64,000 nucleotides of DNA from Stella humosa. GTDB lineage: Bacteria; Pseudomonadota; Alphaproteobacteria; ATCC43930; Allostellaceae. Below are positions 56,105 through 63,994 of this stretch, piece by piece. The notes under the pieces were generated by a model that was not told the DNA's origin, made no database searches, and saw only the letters and a list, made by a program, of their open reading frames with translations. A program made the position numbers and the translations under genes. Positions within the stretch are counted from its first letter, which is position 1; every line of letters begins with the position of its first letter. The DNA is taken from positions 5,514,351 to 5,578,350 of the forward strand of contig NZ_AP019700.1 in NCBI RefSeq assembly GCF_006738645.1. The letters are read 5' to 3'.

Positions 56105-56874
56105 GCGCTGGAATCCACCTCGACGATGAACTCCTCCAGTCCCGGCAGGCGCGCCGGCGGGTTGGAGCGGCGTTTGCGCCGGGCCAGCGAGCGCGAGATA
56201 CAGGTGACGAATGCCTGCCGGAGGGTCACCCGGTCGCGCGTCATGTTGCCGTCATGCATGCGATACAACAGGACGAGCCGGCGCAGCACATGAAGCGCCG
56301 GCTCGCTTTCCAGGACGCGAAAGTACCAGTCCACGTCCTCGCCATAGCGCAACTCCTCGGCGAAGCCGCCCATCCGGTCCCAGAGCGACCGGCGAAACAG
56401 GGCCGCGCCCAGATGCGGGGCGAAGAACGCACCCTCCGGCTGGCCGACGGGTGCCCAGGCGATGACCGCCTCCGGGCTCGTGTACGCATACTGGATCTGC
56501 CCCATCACGCCCTCGACGGCCGGGCGATCGACCATATAGCGCAGCATCCAGTCGAGACGGCCGTCCGGCCATCGGTCATCGACGTCGAGAAAACCGATGA
56601 TGGGCGCGTGCGCCAGGCCGACGCCGGTGTTGCGGGCAGCACCCGGCCCGCGGTTGACGGTTCTCGTGGTGATGATCCGCCCGGCTGCGGCGAGCCCTTC
56701 GCAAAGGTCCGGCGTGGCATCGGTGGAGCCGTCGTCGACGACGACGATCTCGACTCCGCCCAGCCCCTCGGCCTCGATCATCTCGATCGCCCCCGGCAGG
56801 TGGGTCGCGCCGTTGTAGATCGGAATGACGATGCTGACGACCGGGCTGACGGCCGGAACCAGCGCCGCCGTCAT
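56101..56874 (-). CDS. GT2 family glycosyltransferase (first in cassette)
   Basis: 257 residues from the ATG at 56874. VSIVIPIYNGATHLPGAIEMIEAEG, VEIVVVDDGSTDATPDL, GPGAARNTGVGLA, FLDVDDRWPDGRLDWML, and an ED-containing acceptor motif GEDVDWYFRVLE. The C-terminus has RRLVLLYRMHDGNMTRDR. Soluble, cytoplasmic face expected. Overlaps the kinase stop and the next GT2 start by 4 bases each. The acceptor could be a protein, peptide or lipid-linked glycan. Confidence 0.87.
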   Translation of the reverse strand: MTAALVPAVSPVVSIVIPIYNGATHLPGAIEMIEAEGLGGVEIVVVDDGSTDATPDLCEGLAAAGRIITTRTVNRGPGAARNTGVGLAHAPIIGFLDVDDRWPDGRLDWMLRYMVDRPAVEGVMGQIQYAYTSPEAVIAWAPVGQPEGAFFAPHLGAALFRRSLWDRMGGFAEELRYGEDVDWYFRVLESEPALHVLRRLVLLYRMHDGNMTRDRVTLRQAFVTCISRSLARRKRRSNPPARLPGLEEFIVEVDSSA

Positions 56875-57920
56875 GGCGCCAGCCGCTCGACCAGGTCGGC
56901 CACCACCAGCGGCAGGCGCGCCAGGTCGGTACCGGCCGCCAGTTCGAAGCAGGGGACAGCCGCGCAGAGGCGGGTCAGCTTGGCCAGCGTGCCGGGCGCG
57001 CCGCCGGGCAGATGGGCCAGCGTCGTCGGCGCCAACGCCCGGATGGCGACGGCGGCCGGCACCCGGCGCAGGCTGGTCTCGACCAGCCCGGTCACGCGCG
57101 GCACGAGGATGGCGCGAATCGGCATCGATGCCACCAGCGCGTCGGGAAAGCCGTCCTGGCCGAAGACCAGCGCCTTCTCGGGCGGAACGCGGTCGGGATT
57201 CCAGACCCGTTGCGCCAGCCGCGGAAAGCGCCGCAGGGCGTCCTCGGTGAACTTGGCCGTGTTGTAGAGGCTGTGGACGGTCGGCTGCGGCCCGGTATCG
57301 ACCAGGACATAGTCGTCGCCGGCATAGGACAGGCCGCCCTCCAGGCAGGCGATGGTGGTGGTGGTCTTGCCGGCCCCACTGGGGCCGGTGACCAGCACGC
57401 CCGATCCCGGCCGGCCGACGGCACCCGCATGCACCGGCTGCAGCGTGCTGCCGGCCAGCGCCCAATGGAAGATCGGCCGGAACGGGAAGCTGCGCTCCCA
57501 GTAGGGCAACGGCCCGCGCATGTGATAGAGCGCCAGCCGGCGTTCCCGGTCCAGGACCGAGAGTGTTTCGGCCCCCAGTTGGTAGAAGGCATCGAACCCG
57601 TCGTCGGCATGGAGATCGATCTGGCCGCGATGGCCATAGGCGTCCGCCGGCCATGGTGCCGGCGGCAGGGCGCCATCGGCCTCGTCCCAGGCCTGGATGT
57701 CGAGGTCGGACGGGCCGTCATCGGGCAGGCGGATGTGGGCAAGCGCGGCATCGAGGGTCGCAGCGGCGGCTGCGCCCGCCGACAAGATCCGGAAGGCCCC
57801 GTTCCCCAGGCGATAGCGGCGCGCCACCAGGCCACGGGCCCTGGCCGCAGCCTCGAACACCGCCACGGAGTCGGCGAAGAACCCTTGCAGCGCCGGACGC
57901 AGGGACCCCGCAGCCGTCAT
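56871..57920 (-). CDS. HprK-like serine kinase domain protein
   Basis: 349 residues. The C-terminal half is an HPr kinase-like P-loop domain: LQPVHAGAVG at 160-169, Walker A GPSGAGKTTTT at 179-189, and the YAGDDYVLV acidic motif at 199-207. The N-terminal ~150 residues are family-specific with no recognised domain. No HPr or other PTS gene is near. HprK-like enzymes beside PqqD-domain proteins phosphorylate lasso peptides in some loci or belong to uncharacterised HPr-rel systems; the substrate here is unknown. Coupled by 4-base overlaps to PqqD and GT2. Confidence 0.82.
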   Translation of the reverse strand: MTAAGSLRPALQGFFADSVAVFEAAARARGLVARRYRLGNGAFRILSAGAAAAATLDAALAHIRLPDDGPSDLDIQAWDEADGALPPAPWPADAYGHRGQIDLHADDGFDAFYQLGAETLSVLDRERRLALYHMRGPLPYWERSFPFRPIFHWALAGSTLQPVHAGAVGRPGSGVLVTGPSGAGKTTTTIACLEGGLSYAGDDYVLVDTGPQPTVHSLYNTAKFTEDALRRFPRLAQRVWNPDRVPPEKALVFGQDGFPDALVASMPIRAILVPRVTGLVETSLRRVPAAVAIRALAPTTLAHLPGGAPGTLAKLTRLCAAVPCFELAAGTDLARLPLVVADLVERLAP

Positions 57921-58378
57921 GCCTTGGTCGCGGGATCGGGCAGGTCGGCGGCCTTTACCGGCCAGCCGACCTCGTCGACGTCATGCACCGGGTCGAGCGC
58001 CAGCAGTTCCTGGACGTCGGTGAAGCTCTGCAAGGTCAGCAGCTGCGTGAGGTCGGCCGGAAGCTGGGTGGACGGCGCCGGCTTGCCGGCCGGAACCGGG
58101 TCCGCCAGGGCCAGGTCCTCGCCGAGCAGCCCGGCCACGAAGGTATCTATCGCTGCGGCGGCTGTGTCGGCGGGCAGGGCTGCCTCGTCGGCGATGCGCC
58201 GCCGCAGCTCTGCCACCGTCGTGGAATCCACGATCTGCTGCCAGAGCACGGCGCCCACGCCCTGGAGGCTGTAGTAGGTACCGGACTTGAGGTTGATGAT
58301 GACGGCTTCGCCGTCGAGGGTCTCGTGAACGATCGGGTTGCCGCGGGCAACCAGCCGTGTGTCGTCGGACAGATACAT
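57917..58378 (-). CDS. PqqD-domain (RiPP recognition element) protein with acidic C-terminal tail
   Basis: 153 residues. Residues ~1-88 are a PqqD winged helix: LVARGNPIVHETLDGEAVIINLKSGTYYSLQGVGAVLWQQI, then TVAELRRRIADEAALP. PqqD domains present peptide substrates to modifying enzymes. Residues 91-153 form an extra tail with seven Ser/Thr and the acidic motif DVQELLALDPVHDVDEVGWP (121-140). There are no pqqA/B/C/E genes, so this is not PQQ synthesis. First gene of the five-gene coupled cassette, 44 bases after smr. Confidence 0.85.
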   Translation of the reverse strand: MYLSDDTRLVARGNPIVHETLDGEAVIINLKSGTYYSLQGVGAVLWQQIVDSTTVAELRRRIADEAALPADTAAAAIDTFVAGLLGEDLALADPVPAGKPAPSTQLPADLTQLLTLQSFTDVQELLALDPVHDVDEVGWPVKAADLPDPATKA

Positions 58379-58422
58379 GAAGCCCCTGTGGATCGACGCT
58401 GCGAATTCGGTGCAACGCTATA

Positions 58423-58986
58423 CTAGCGGCGGCGGCGCAACAGCAAATATAGGGCACCGCCCCCGCCATCGCGGGGCTGCGCCTCGGTATAGGCCAGGAC
58501 GTGCGGGCGGACCGACGGCTCGTTCAGCCAGCGCGGCACCATGCGGCGCAGGACCCCGCGCTCGGCCGGGCTGCTGTTCCAGCCGCCGCGGCCGGTGATC
58601 AGCAGGATGCAGCGCCGACCCTGCGCCACGGCCGACAGGATGAAGCGATGCAGCGCCGAATGGGCCTCGGCCTGGGTCAGCCCGTGCAGGTCGAGCCGTC
58701 CGTCGATCGCCATCCGCCCGCGCTTCAGCCGCTCCACCGAGCGCGCGTCGACATCGACCGCGGCTCCGGCCTCGAGCGCGACCGGCGAGCGGGCCACCGG
58801 CCGGATCGCCGGCGATGGGGCGGGTGGCCGGCGGGCGTGATCGGCCGGCCGCGCCGGCGCCGCCGGCGGCGGCACCGGCAAGGCCGGCGGCTTGGCCGGT
58901 GCTAAAGCCGGGCGGCCGGTGGCACGCCGGGGCAGCGGAACGACATCGGCGACTGCGCGTCGCCAGAGGTCACGGTCGCGCGCCAT
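58423..58986 (-). CDS. Smr domain protein
   Basis: 187 residues from the ATG at 58986 (MARDRDLWRRAVADVVPLPRR); an ATG at 58998 would add four residues. The middle is Pro/Ala-rich and probably disordered. The C-terminal Smr domain has IDGRLDLHGLTQAEAHSALHRFI and CILLITGRGGWNSSPAERGVLRRMVPRWL, the LDLHG and TGRG motifs of the MutS2-type nuclease domain. The substrate (DNA or RNA) is unknown. The start lies inside the lutC coding end (17-base overlap). Confidence 0.9.
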   Translation of the reverse strand: MARDRDLWRRAVADVVPLPRRATGRPALAPAKPPALPVPPPAAPARPADHARRPPAPSPAIRPVARSPVALEAGAAVDVDARSVERLKRGRMAIDGRLDLHGLTQAEAHSALHRFILSAVAQGRRCILLITGRGGWNSSPAERGVLRRMVPRWLNEPSVRPHVLAYTEAQPRDGGGGALYLLLRRRR

Positions 58987-59707
58987 CGATAGGGGCACCG
59001 GCGCGGCGCTGCTCGATGAGGACGATGTGCAGGCGACGCGGACCGTGGGCGCCGAGCTGGATCTTCTGTTCGATGTCGCCGGTGCGCGACGGGCCGGTCA
59101 CGAAGTTGACGGTGCGCGGCATGCCGCCGCCGGCCGCTGCCTGCCAGGCCCGGAGGCGGCCCCATGCCGTCTCGTACGGGCCCACCACCTGGTCTGCGTA
59201 GAGCACGACGATATGGGTGTCGGGCAGGAAGTTCAGCGTCGTCGGGCGGTCCGCACCCGAGGCCAGCATGAGGGTGCCGGTCTCGGCGATGCCGGCGAAG
59301 GCCGGGGTCAGCGACACCGGGTCGTCGCCCTGCGAGCGGCCGCGATGGATCGACAGCAGCGGCCGGTCCTGCCAGGGAATCGCATCGAGTGCGGGATCGG
59401 GCGACATGACGATGTCGGTCGGCAGATTGTGGCGGGCAAGATACTCGGCCACCACCCCGGGGACGGCGGCTTCGTCCGGCACCCGGTCGACGGTGGTGCT
59501 GACCATCTCTGCCATCTCGACGAACAGGTCGAGCACGGCCGCCGGGGCCCGGTCGGTGCGGGCGGGGATCAGGTTGGCTGGATGCTCGGCCAGCCGGCGT
59601 TCCAGCGGCTCGGCCGCGGCACCGGTGATCGGGCCGCGGCCCAGCGCGCGGCGGACCGCCCCCAGCATCTGGCTGCGGGCGCTGGCGCCCGGCTTGGCAT
59701 CGGTCAT
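58970..59707 (-). CDS. lutC: Lactate utilization protein LutC
   Basis: 245 residues, LUD domain: VMSPDPALDAIPWQDRPLLS, GIAETGTLMLASGADRPTTLNFLPDTHIVVLYADQVVGPYE, and the closing FVTGPSRTGDIEQKIQLGAHGPRRLHIVL. It is a subunit of the iron-sulfur L-lactate oxidation complex LutABC. The ATG at 59707 overlaps the lutB stop by 4 bases. Confidence 0.94.
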   Translation of the reverse strand: MTDAKPGASARSQMLGAVRRALGRGPITGAAAEPLERRLAEHPANLIPARTDRAPAAVLDLFVEMAEMVSTTVDRVPDEAAVPGVVAEYLARHNLPTDIVMSPDPALDAIPWQDRPLLSIHRGRSQGDDPVSLTPAFAGIAETGTLMLASGADRPTTLNFLPDTHIVVLYADQVVGPYETAWGRLRAWQAAAGGGMPRTVNFVTGPSRTGDIEQKIQLGAHGPRRLHIVLIEQRRAGAPIDGARP

Positions 59708-61122
59708 TGCCGGTTCCGTTCGGCCCAGAGATCGCGGAAGGTGCGGCCCTCGGGGGCCGGCATGTCGCGCACCCCGGTCCAGCCGCCGGCCAGCGGCAGC
59801 GAGGCGAACCGGCCGCGCCGCCGCCCGAGGCGGCCCAGCAGGCCGGCGCCGATCTTGGCCGCCAGCCCGTAGAGTGCGGGTCGCGCGGCCAGGAAGGCCC
59901 AGGCGCCAAGGCCCCATCGGGCGGCAGCGGGCCCTAGCCCGCGCTCCACCTGCCGCTCGCGCCAGTGGCGCATCATCTTGGGCAGCGGAATCTTCATCGG
60001 GCAGACGCTTTCGCAGCGGCCGCAGAAGGTCGACGCGTTCGGCAGGTGCCCCGCCTCGTCCACCCCGATCAGGTTGGGCGTCAGCACCGCTCCCATCGGC
60101 CCGGGATAGACCCAGCCATAGGCATGGCCGCCGACAGCCGAATAGACCGGGCAGTGGTTCATGCAGGCCGAGCAGCGGATGCAGCGCAGCATCTCGTGGA
60201 ACTCGGTGCCGAGCATGGCGCTGCGGCCGTTGTCCAGCAGAACGACATGGTATTCCTGCGGCCCGTCGAGGTCGCCCGGACGGCGCGGCCCGGTCGACAC
60301 GGTGGTGTAGGAGGAGAATTCCTGCCCGGTCGCCGAGCGCGCCAGCAGGCGCAGGATGGTCGACACGTCCTCCAGCGTCGGCACCACCTTTTCCAGGCTG
60401 GCCAGGACGATGTGCACCTTGGGCAGGGTCTGCGTCAGGTCGCCATTGCCCTCGTTGGTGACGATGATCGACGAGCCGGTTTCCGCGATCAGGAAGTTGG
60501 CGCCGGTAATGCCGACATCGGCCGCCAGGAACTTGGAGCGCAGGATCGTGCGGGCCTCGTCGCAGAGCTGGCGCGCCTCCGACAGCGGGCGATCGGCCGG
60601 CAGGTCGGTGTGGCTGCGGCGGAAGGTTTCCTCGACGTCGTCCTGGTTGAGGTGGACGGCGGGCGCGATGATGTGGCTGGGCGGCTCCTTACGGAGCTGG
60701 ATGATGTATTCGCCAAGGTCGGTCTCGACCGGCTCGATGCCCTTCTCCTCCAGGAAATCGTTGAGCGCGATCTCCTCGGCGATCATCGACTTGCCCTTGG
60801 TCACGGTCCGCGCCCCGGCGCCGCGGCAGATCTCGAGGATCGTCTCGCGTGCCTCGGCCGCGGTGCGGCACCAGTGGACCTTGCCGCCGCTGGCGACGAC
60901 CTTCTCCTCGTAGCGCTCGAGATACCAGTCGAGATGGGCCAGCGTGTGGTTCTTGATGTCTCGGGCGATGTCGCGAAGCTGCTCGAACTCCGGCAGGGCG
61001 GCAACCGCGACCCGCCGGCGTTCCTGGAAACCGTGCCGCAGGTTCTCCATCGCCCGCTGCAGGCGCGGGTCGCCCAGCGCGCGCTGGGCGTTGTCCTTGA
61101 AGGCATGGGCGGTGGATTGCAT
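59704..61122 (-). CDS. lutB: Lactate utilization iron-sulfur protein LutB
   Basis: 472 residues. An N-terminal LUD domain (TVTKGKSMIAEEIALNDFLEEKGIEPVETDLGEYI, GITGANFLIAETGSSIIVTNEGNGDL) is followed by two 4Fe-4S clusters, CIRCSACMNHCPVY and CGRCESVCPMKIP, and a C-terminal LutB-specific helical region. It transfers electrons in lactate oxidation. The start at 61122 lies 22 bases after lutA. Confidence 0.95.
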   Translation of the reverse strand: MQSTAHAFKDNAQRALGDPRLQRAMENLRHGFQERRRVAVAALPEFEQLRDIARDIKNHTLAHLDWYLERYEEKVVASGGKVHWCRTAAEARETILEICRGAGARTVTKGKSMIAEEIALNDFLEEKGIEPVETDLGEYIIQLRKEPPSHIIAPAVHLNQDDVEETFRRSHTDLPADRPLSEARQLCDEARTILRSKFLAADVGITGANFLIAETGSSIIVTNEGNGDLTQTLPKVHIVLASLEKVVPTLEDVSTILRLLARSATGQEFSSYTTVSTGPRRPGDLDGPQEYHVVLLDNGRSAMLGTEFHEMLRCIRCSACMNHCPVYSAVGGHAYGWVYPGPMGAVLTPNLIGVDEAGHLPNASTFCGRCESVCPMKIPLPKMMRHWRERQVERGLGPAAARWGLGAWAFLAARPALYGLAAKIGAGLLGRLGRRRGRFASLPLAGGWTGVRDMPAPEGRTFRDLWAERNRQ

Positions 61123-61144
61123 GGCGGCCGCTTCTGGTGTCGGG

Positions 61145-61924
61145 CTACTTGGAACCGGGTGCGCCGATCGGCGGCCGGTCGGCCATGTCCGCCAGCACCT
61201 CGGCGACATGGCGCACCGCGACGGGCACGCCCAGGCGCGACAGCTTGCCCGCCATGTTCAGCAGGCAGCCCATGTCGCCGGCCAGCAGGGTGCCGGCGCC
61301 GGTGCGGCGGACATCCTCGGCCTTGTCGGTGACCATGCGGTCGGAAATGGCGGGGTACTTGACGCAAAAGGTGCCGCCGAAGCCGCAGCAGGTCTCCGCC
61401 CCCGGCAGCTCGGTGATCGACAGACCCGCGACCGAGCGCAGGAGCTGGCGGGGCTGCTGCTTCACGCCCAGCTCGCGCAGGCCCGAGCAGGAGTCGTGAT
61501 AGGTGACCGCGCCCTCGAAGCGCGCGGCCACGTGCCTTACGCCGCGGATGTCGACCAGGAACGAGACCAGCTCGTGGCTGCGCTTGGCCAGGTGCTGGGC
61601 CGCCAGCGCCATTTCCGGCTCGTCGGCGAACAGCTCGGGATAGTGGTCGTGCAGCATGCCGCCGCACGAGCCCGAAGGTGCGACCACATAGTCGACATCG
61701 GCGAAGGCGGCGATGACCTGACGGGCGACCTGCTTGGCCCGGGCCTTGTCGCCGGAGTTATAGGCCGGCTGGCCGCAGCAGGTCTGCTGCGGCACGACGA
61801 CCGTGCAACCGGCATCCTCCAGCAGCTTCACCGCGGCAAAGCCGACGGTGGGCCGGAACAGGTCGACCAGGCAAGTGACGAGCAGGCCGACCCGGCAGGG
61901 GGCAGCGTTCGGGGCGTTTTCCAT
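61145..61924 (-). CDS. lutA: Lactate utilization protein LutA (CCG-domain subunit)
   Basis: 259 residues with two CCG cysteine-rich domains: VVPQQTCCGQPAYNSGD and ELPGAETCCGFGGTFCVKYPAIS, plus APSGSCGGML and YHDSCSGLRELG. These bind 4Fe-4S or related clusters as in GlcF/HdrB. First gene of lutABC. No lactate permease or LldR/LutR-type regulator is adjacent in the window. Confidence 0.95.
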   Translation of the reverse strand: MENAPNAAPCRVGLLVTCLVDLFRPTVGFAAVKLLEDAGCTVVVPQQTCCGQPAYNSGDKARAKQVARQVIAAFADVDYVVAPSGSCGGMLHDHYPELFADEPEMALAAQHLAKRSHELVSFLVDIRGVRHVAARFEGAVTYHDSCSGLRELGVKQQPRQLLRSVAGLSITELPGAETCCGFGGTFCVKYPAISDRMVTDKAEDVRRTGAGTLLAGDMGCLLNMAGKLSRLGVPVAVRHVAEVLADMADRPPIGAPGSK

Positions 61925-61978
61925 CTGGGGCCGCAGAATGGGCGTGCCCTGGCGCCCGGTCAACGGGGTGTCCCGGTG

Positions 61979-63211
61979 TCAACGCGCCTGGGGCGGGCGG
62001 ACCCCCTGCGGCAGCAGCAGCCAGTAGCCGCCGCGCGACTTCATCAGGCCGGCCCGTTCGGCGGCCTCGGCGCCGAAGCCCCAGAACACGTCGCCCCGCA
62101 CCGGGCCGCGGATGGCACCGCCCGTGTCCTGGGCCACCATCAGGCGGCGGACGCGGGCGCTGCGCGACAGCGGATCCTCGGCGTCCAGCCAGACCGGCAC
62201 GCCATAGGGCACGAAGCTGGGATCGACGGCGAGGCTGCGGCCGGGCGTGAGTGCCACGCCCTGGGCGCCCAGCGGCCCGTCGCCCTTCAACTCGCGGAAG
62301 AAGACATAGGACGGGTTCTCGTTCATCAGCCGGCCGGCCTCGGCCGGATGGGCGGCGAGCCAGGCGCGGATGCTGGGCATGCTGACGCTCTCGCGCGGGA
62401 TCTGGCCGCGATCGGCCAGCAAGCGGCCGATCGGTACGTAGGCATGGCCGTTCTGGGCCTCGTAGCCGACGCGCAGGACCGTCCCGTCGGTCAGCTTGAC
62501 CCGGCCCGAGCCCTGGATATGAAGGAAGAAGGCATCGACGGCGTCGTCGACCCAGACCAGTTCCAGGCCCCGGCCCTGCAGCGCGCCCGCCTCGATCTCC
62601 GCCCGGTCGGGATAGGGGCGCAGGCGCCCGCCCTCCAGCCGGCCGGCGATGCGCTGGCCGCGCAATGCCGGGCGGAACTGGGCCAGGTCGACCTCCACCA
62701 GGTCGGGCGGGCGGCGCAGCAGGGGGGTGGAGAAGCGCTGGGTGCGGGTGCGCGAGCCGGACAGGAGCGGCTCGTAGTAGCCGGTGAACAGCCCTTCGGT
62801 CTGGTCGCGATCGGCCGCACGCCAGGGCTGGAAGCGGGTTTCGAAGAAGCGGCGGGCAGCGGCGGCGTCATTGGCGGGGACCTGGGCCGCGGCCGTGCAA
62901 ACGACCCGCCAGTCGCCAGCCTTGCCCGAGACGCCCTCCGGCCCGACCGGGCGGGCGGGATCAACCGCGGCGATGCGCTCGCAGGAGCGCCGCAGCGCGG
63001 GCAAGGCCTGGGCCTGATCGTCGGTCGTCCAGCCGGGAAGGTCGGCGAAGCGGGCCGGGGTCAGCGACAGGACGGCCGGGGTCTCCGGTGCCGTCTGGGC
63101 CGCGCCTGGGGTGGGCGGCGGCGGCGCGGGTGCATCGCGATCCCCGCCGCAGGATGCCACCAAACCGACCAGGGCAGCCGCCACCAGCCACCGTGCCCAC
63201 GCAGCCGGCAT
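61979..63211 (-). CDS. mltA: Membrane-bound lytic transglycosylase MltA
   Basis: 410 residues. Type II signal with lipobox Cys21 (GLVASC), a Pro-rich linker, then the MltA barrel (GLFTGYYEPLLSGSRTRTQRFSTPLL, AFFLHIQGSGRVKLTDG) and a C-terminal 3D domain with the conserved Asp residues in VAQDTGGAIRGPVRGDVFWG. It cleaves peptidoglycan to 1,6-anhydromuropeptides at the outer membrane. It is 5 bases after the Tim44-like gene. Confidence 0.95.
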   Translation of the reverse strand: MPAAWARWLVAAALVGLVASCGGDRDAPAPPPPTPGAAQTAPETPAVLSLTPARFADLPGWTTDDQAQALPALRRSCERIAAVDPARPVGPEGVSGKAGDWRVVCTAAAQVPANDAAAARRFFETRFQPWRAADRDQTEGLFTGYYEPLLSGSRTRTQRFSTPLLRRPPDLVEVDLAQFRPALRGQRIAGRLEGGRLRPYPDRAEIEAGALQGRGLELVWVDDAVDAFFLHIQGSGRVKLTDGTVLRVGYEAQNGHAYVPIGRLLADRGQIPRESVSMPSIRAWLAAHPAEAGRLMNENPSYVFFRELKGDGPLGAQGVALTPGRSLAVDPSFVPYGVPVWLDAEDPLSRSARVRRLMVAQDTGGAIRGPVRGDVFWGFGAEAAERAGLMKSRGGYWLLLPQGVRPPQAR

Positions 63212-63216
63212 CTCTG

Positions 63217-63906
63217 CTACTGCGGCGTGGCCGTGGTGACCAGGAGCCAGTTCGGATCGCCCGAACGCGTATCGCGGGCAAAGGTCCAAAGGTCGATCAG
63301 CTCCACCGTCTGGCCCGGCTCGCCATCCACCACCGCGCCCGCGGCATTGCGCACGACGTTGATCTGGTCGGATACGAAGCGGACCGTCACGAAGGCCATC
63401 GGGCCTTCCATGTGGGCCTCGTGCAGATCGACCGCCTTCATGGCGACGATCGTCGTCTCCAGCGTCTGCTTCTGCGTTTCGCGTTCCCGGATGGCATCGG
63501 AGAACTGCGTGTAGACGGAATCGTTCAGCAGCGGCCGCAGGGTATGGATGTCGCCCTGGGCGAAGGCGCCGACGATCATCTCGAACGCGGACTTGGCACC
63601 CTCAACGAAGATGTCGGGGTCGAAGCCACGATCGGCTGCGCGGATCTGCGCGATGCCGGCCTCGGGGCTGATCGGCAGCGTTTCCTGGGGGGCGGGGACA
63701 TCGACCGGCGGCCGGTCCGCGCGCGGCGGCAGCGGGACGACCTTGCCATCGTCGCTGTCCGGCGCATCCTTGCGTCCGAAGATGCCGGTCGGCGGGGGAC
63801 GCTCGTTGCCGGTGCGCCGCCCGAGCACGCTGCGCAGCCGCAGCACGAGGAATGCGGCGATCATCGCGAAGAGGATGATGTCGAAGAGCTGAAAGCCGCT
63901 GTTCAT
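63217..63906 (-). CDS. timA: Tim44/TimA family putative adaptor protein
   Basis: 229 residues. An N-terminal membrane helix (FQLFDIILFAMIAAFLVLRLRSVLGRR), a disordered Pro-rich linker (~30-80), and a C-terminal Tim44-like domain (GFDPDIFVEGAKSAFEMIVGAFAQGD, LRPLLNDSVYTQFSDAIRERE). It is the alphaproteobacterial relative of mitochondrial Tim44, bound to the inner membrane; the role in bacteria is unclear. Start of the timA-mltA pair. Confidence 0.93.
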   Translation of the reverse strand: MNSGFQLFDIILFAMIAAFLVLRLRSVLGRRTGNERPPPTGIFGRKDAPDSDDGKVVPLPPRADRPPVDVPAPQETLPISPEAGIAQIRAADRGFDPDIFVEGAKSAFEMIVGAFAQGDIHTLRPLLNDSVYTQFSDAIRERETQKQTLETTIVAMKAVDLHEAHMEGPMAFVTVRFVSDQINVVRNAAGAVVDGEPGQTVELIDLWTFARDTRSGDPNWLLVTTATPQ

Positions 63907-63994
63907 CGATCCTGCCTTGGGTGACCCGGAATCGGCACGTCCGGGCTCCGTACCCTATGGCTTGCGCACGGCCCGATCCCGTGTAGATAGGACC

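Noticed and set aside
56871-57920. True HPr kinase of the PTS
   Set aside because: No HPr, EI or EIIA gene is nearby, the N-terminal region is unlike standard HprK, and the linkage to PqqD and GT2 genes points elsewhere.
57917-58378. PQQ biosynthesis locus
   Set aside because: Only a PqqD-type domain is present; pqqA, pqqB, pqqC and pqqE are absent from the surrounding 10 kb.
54990-58378. Lasso peptide gene cluster
   Set aside because: PqqD and an HprK-like kinase occur, but the transglutaminase-like leader peptidase (B2), the asparagine-synthetase-like cyclase (C) and a precursor ORF are missing. The gaps are too short (44 bases or less) to hide one.
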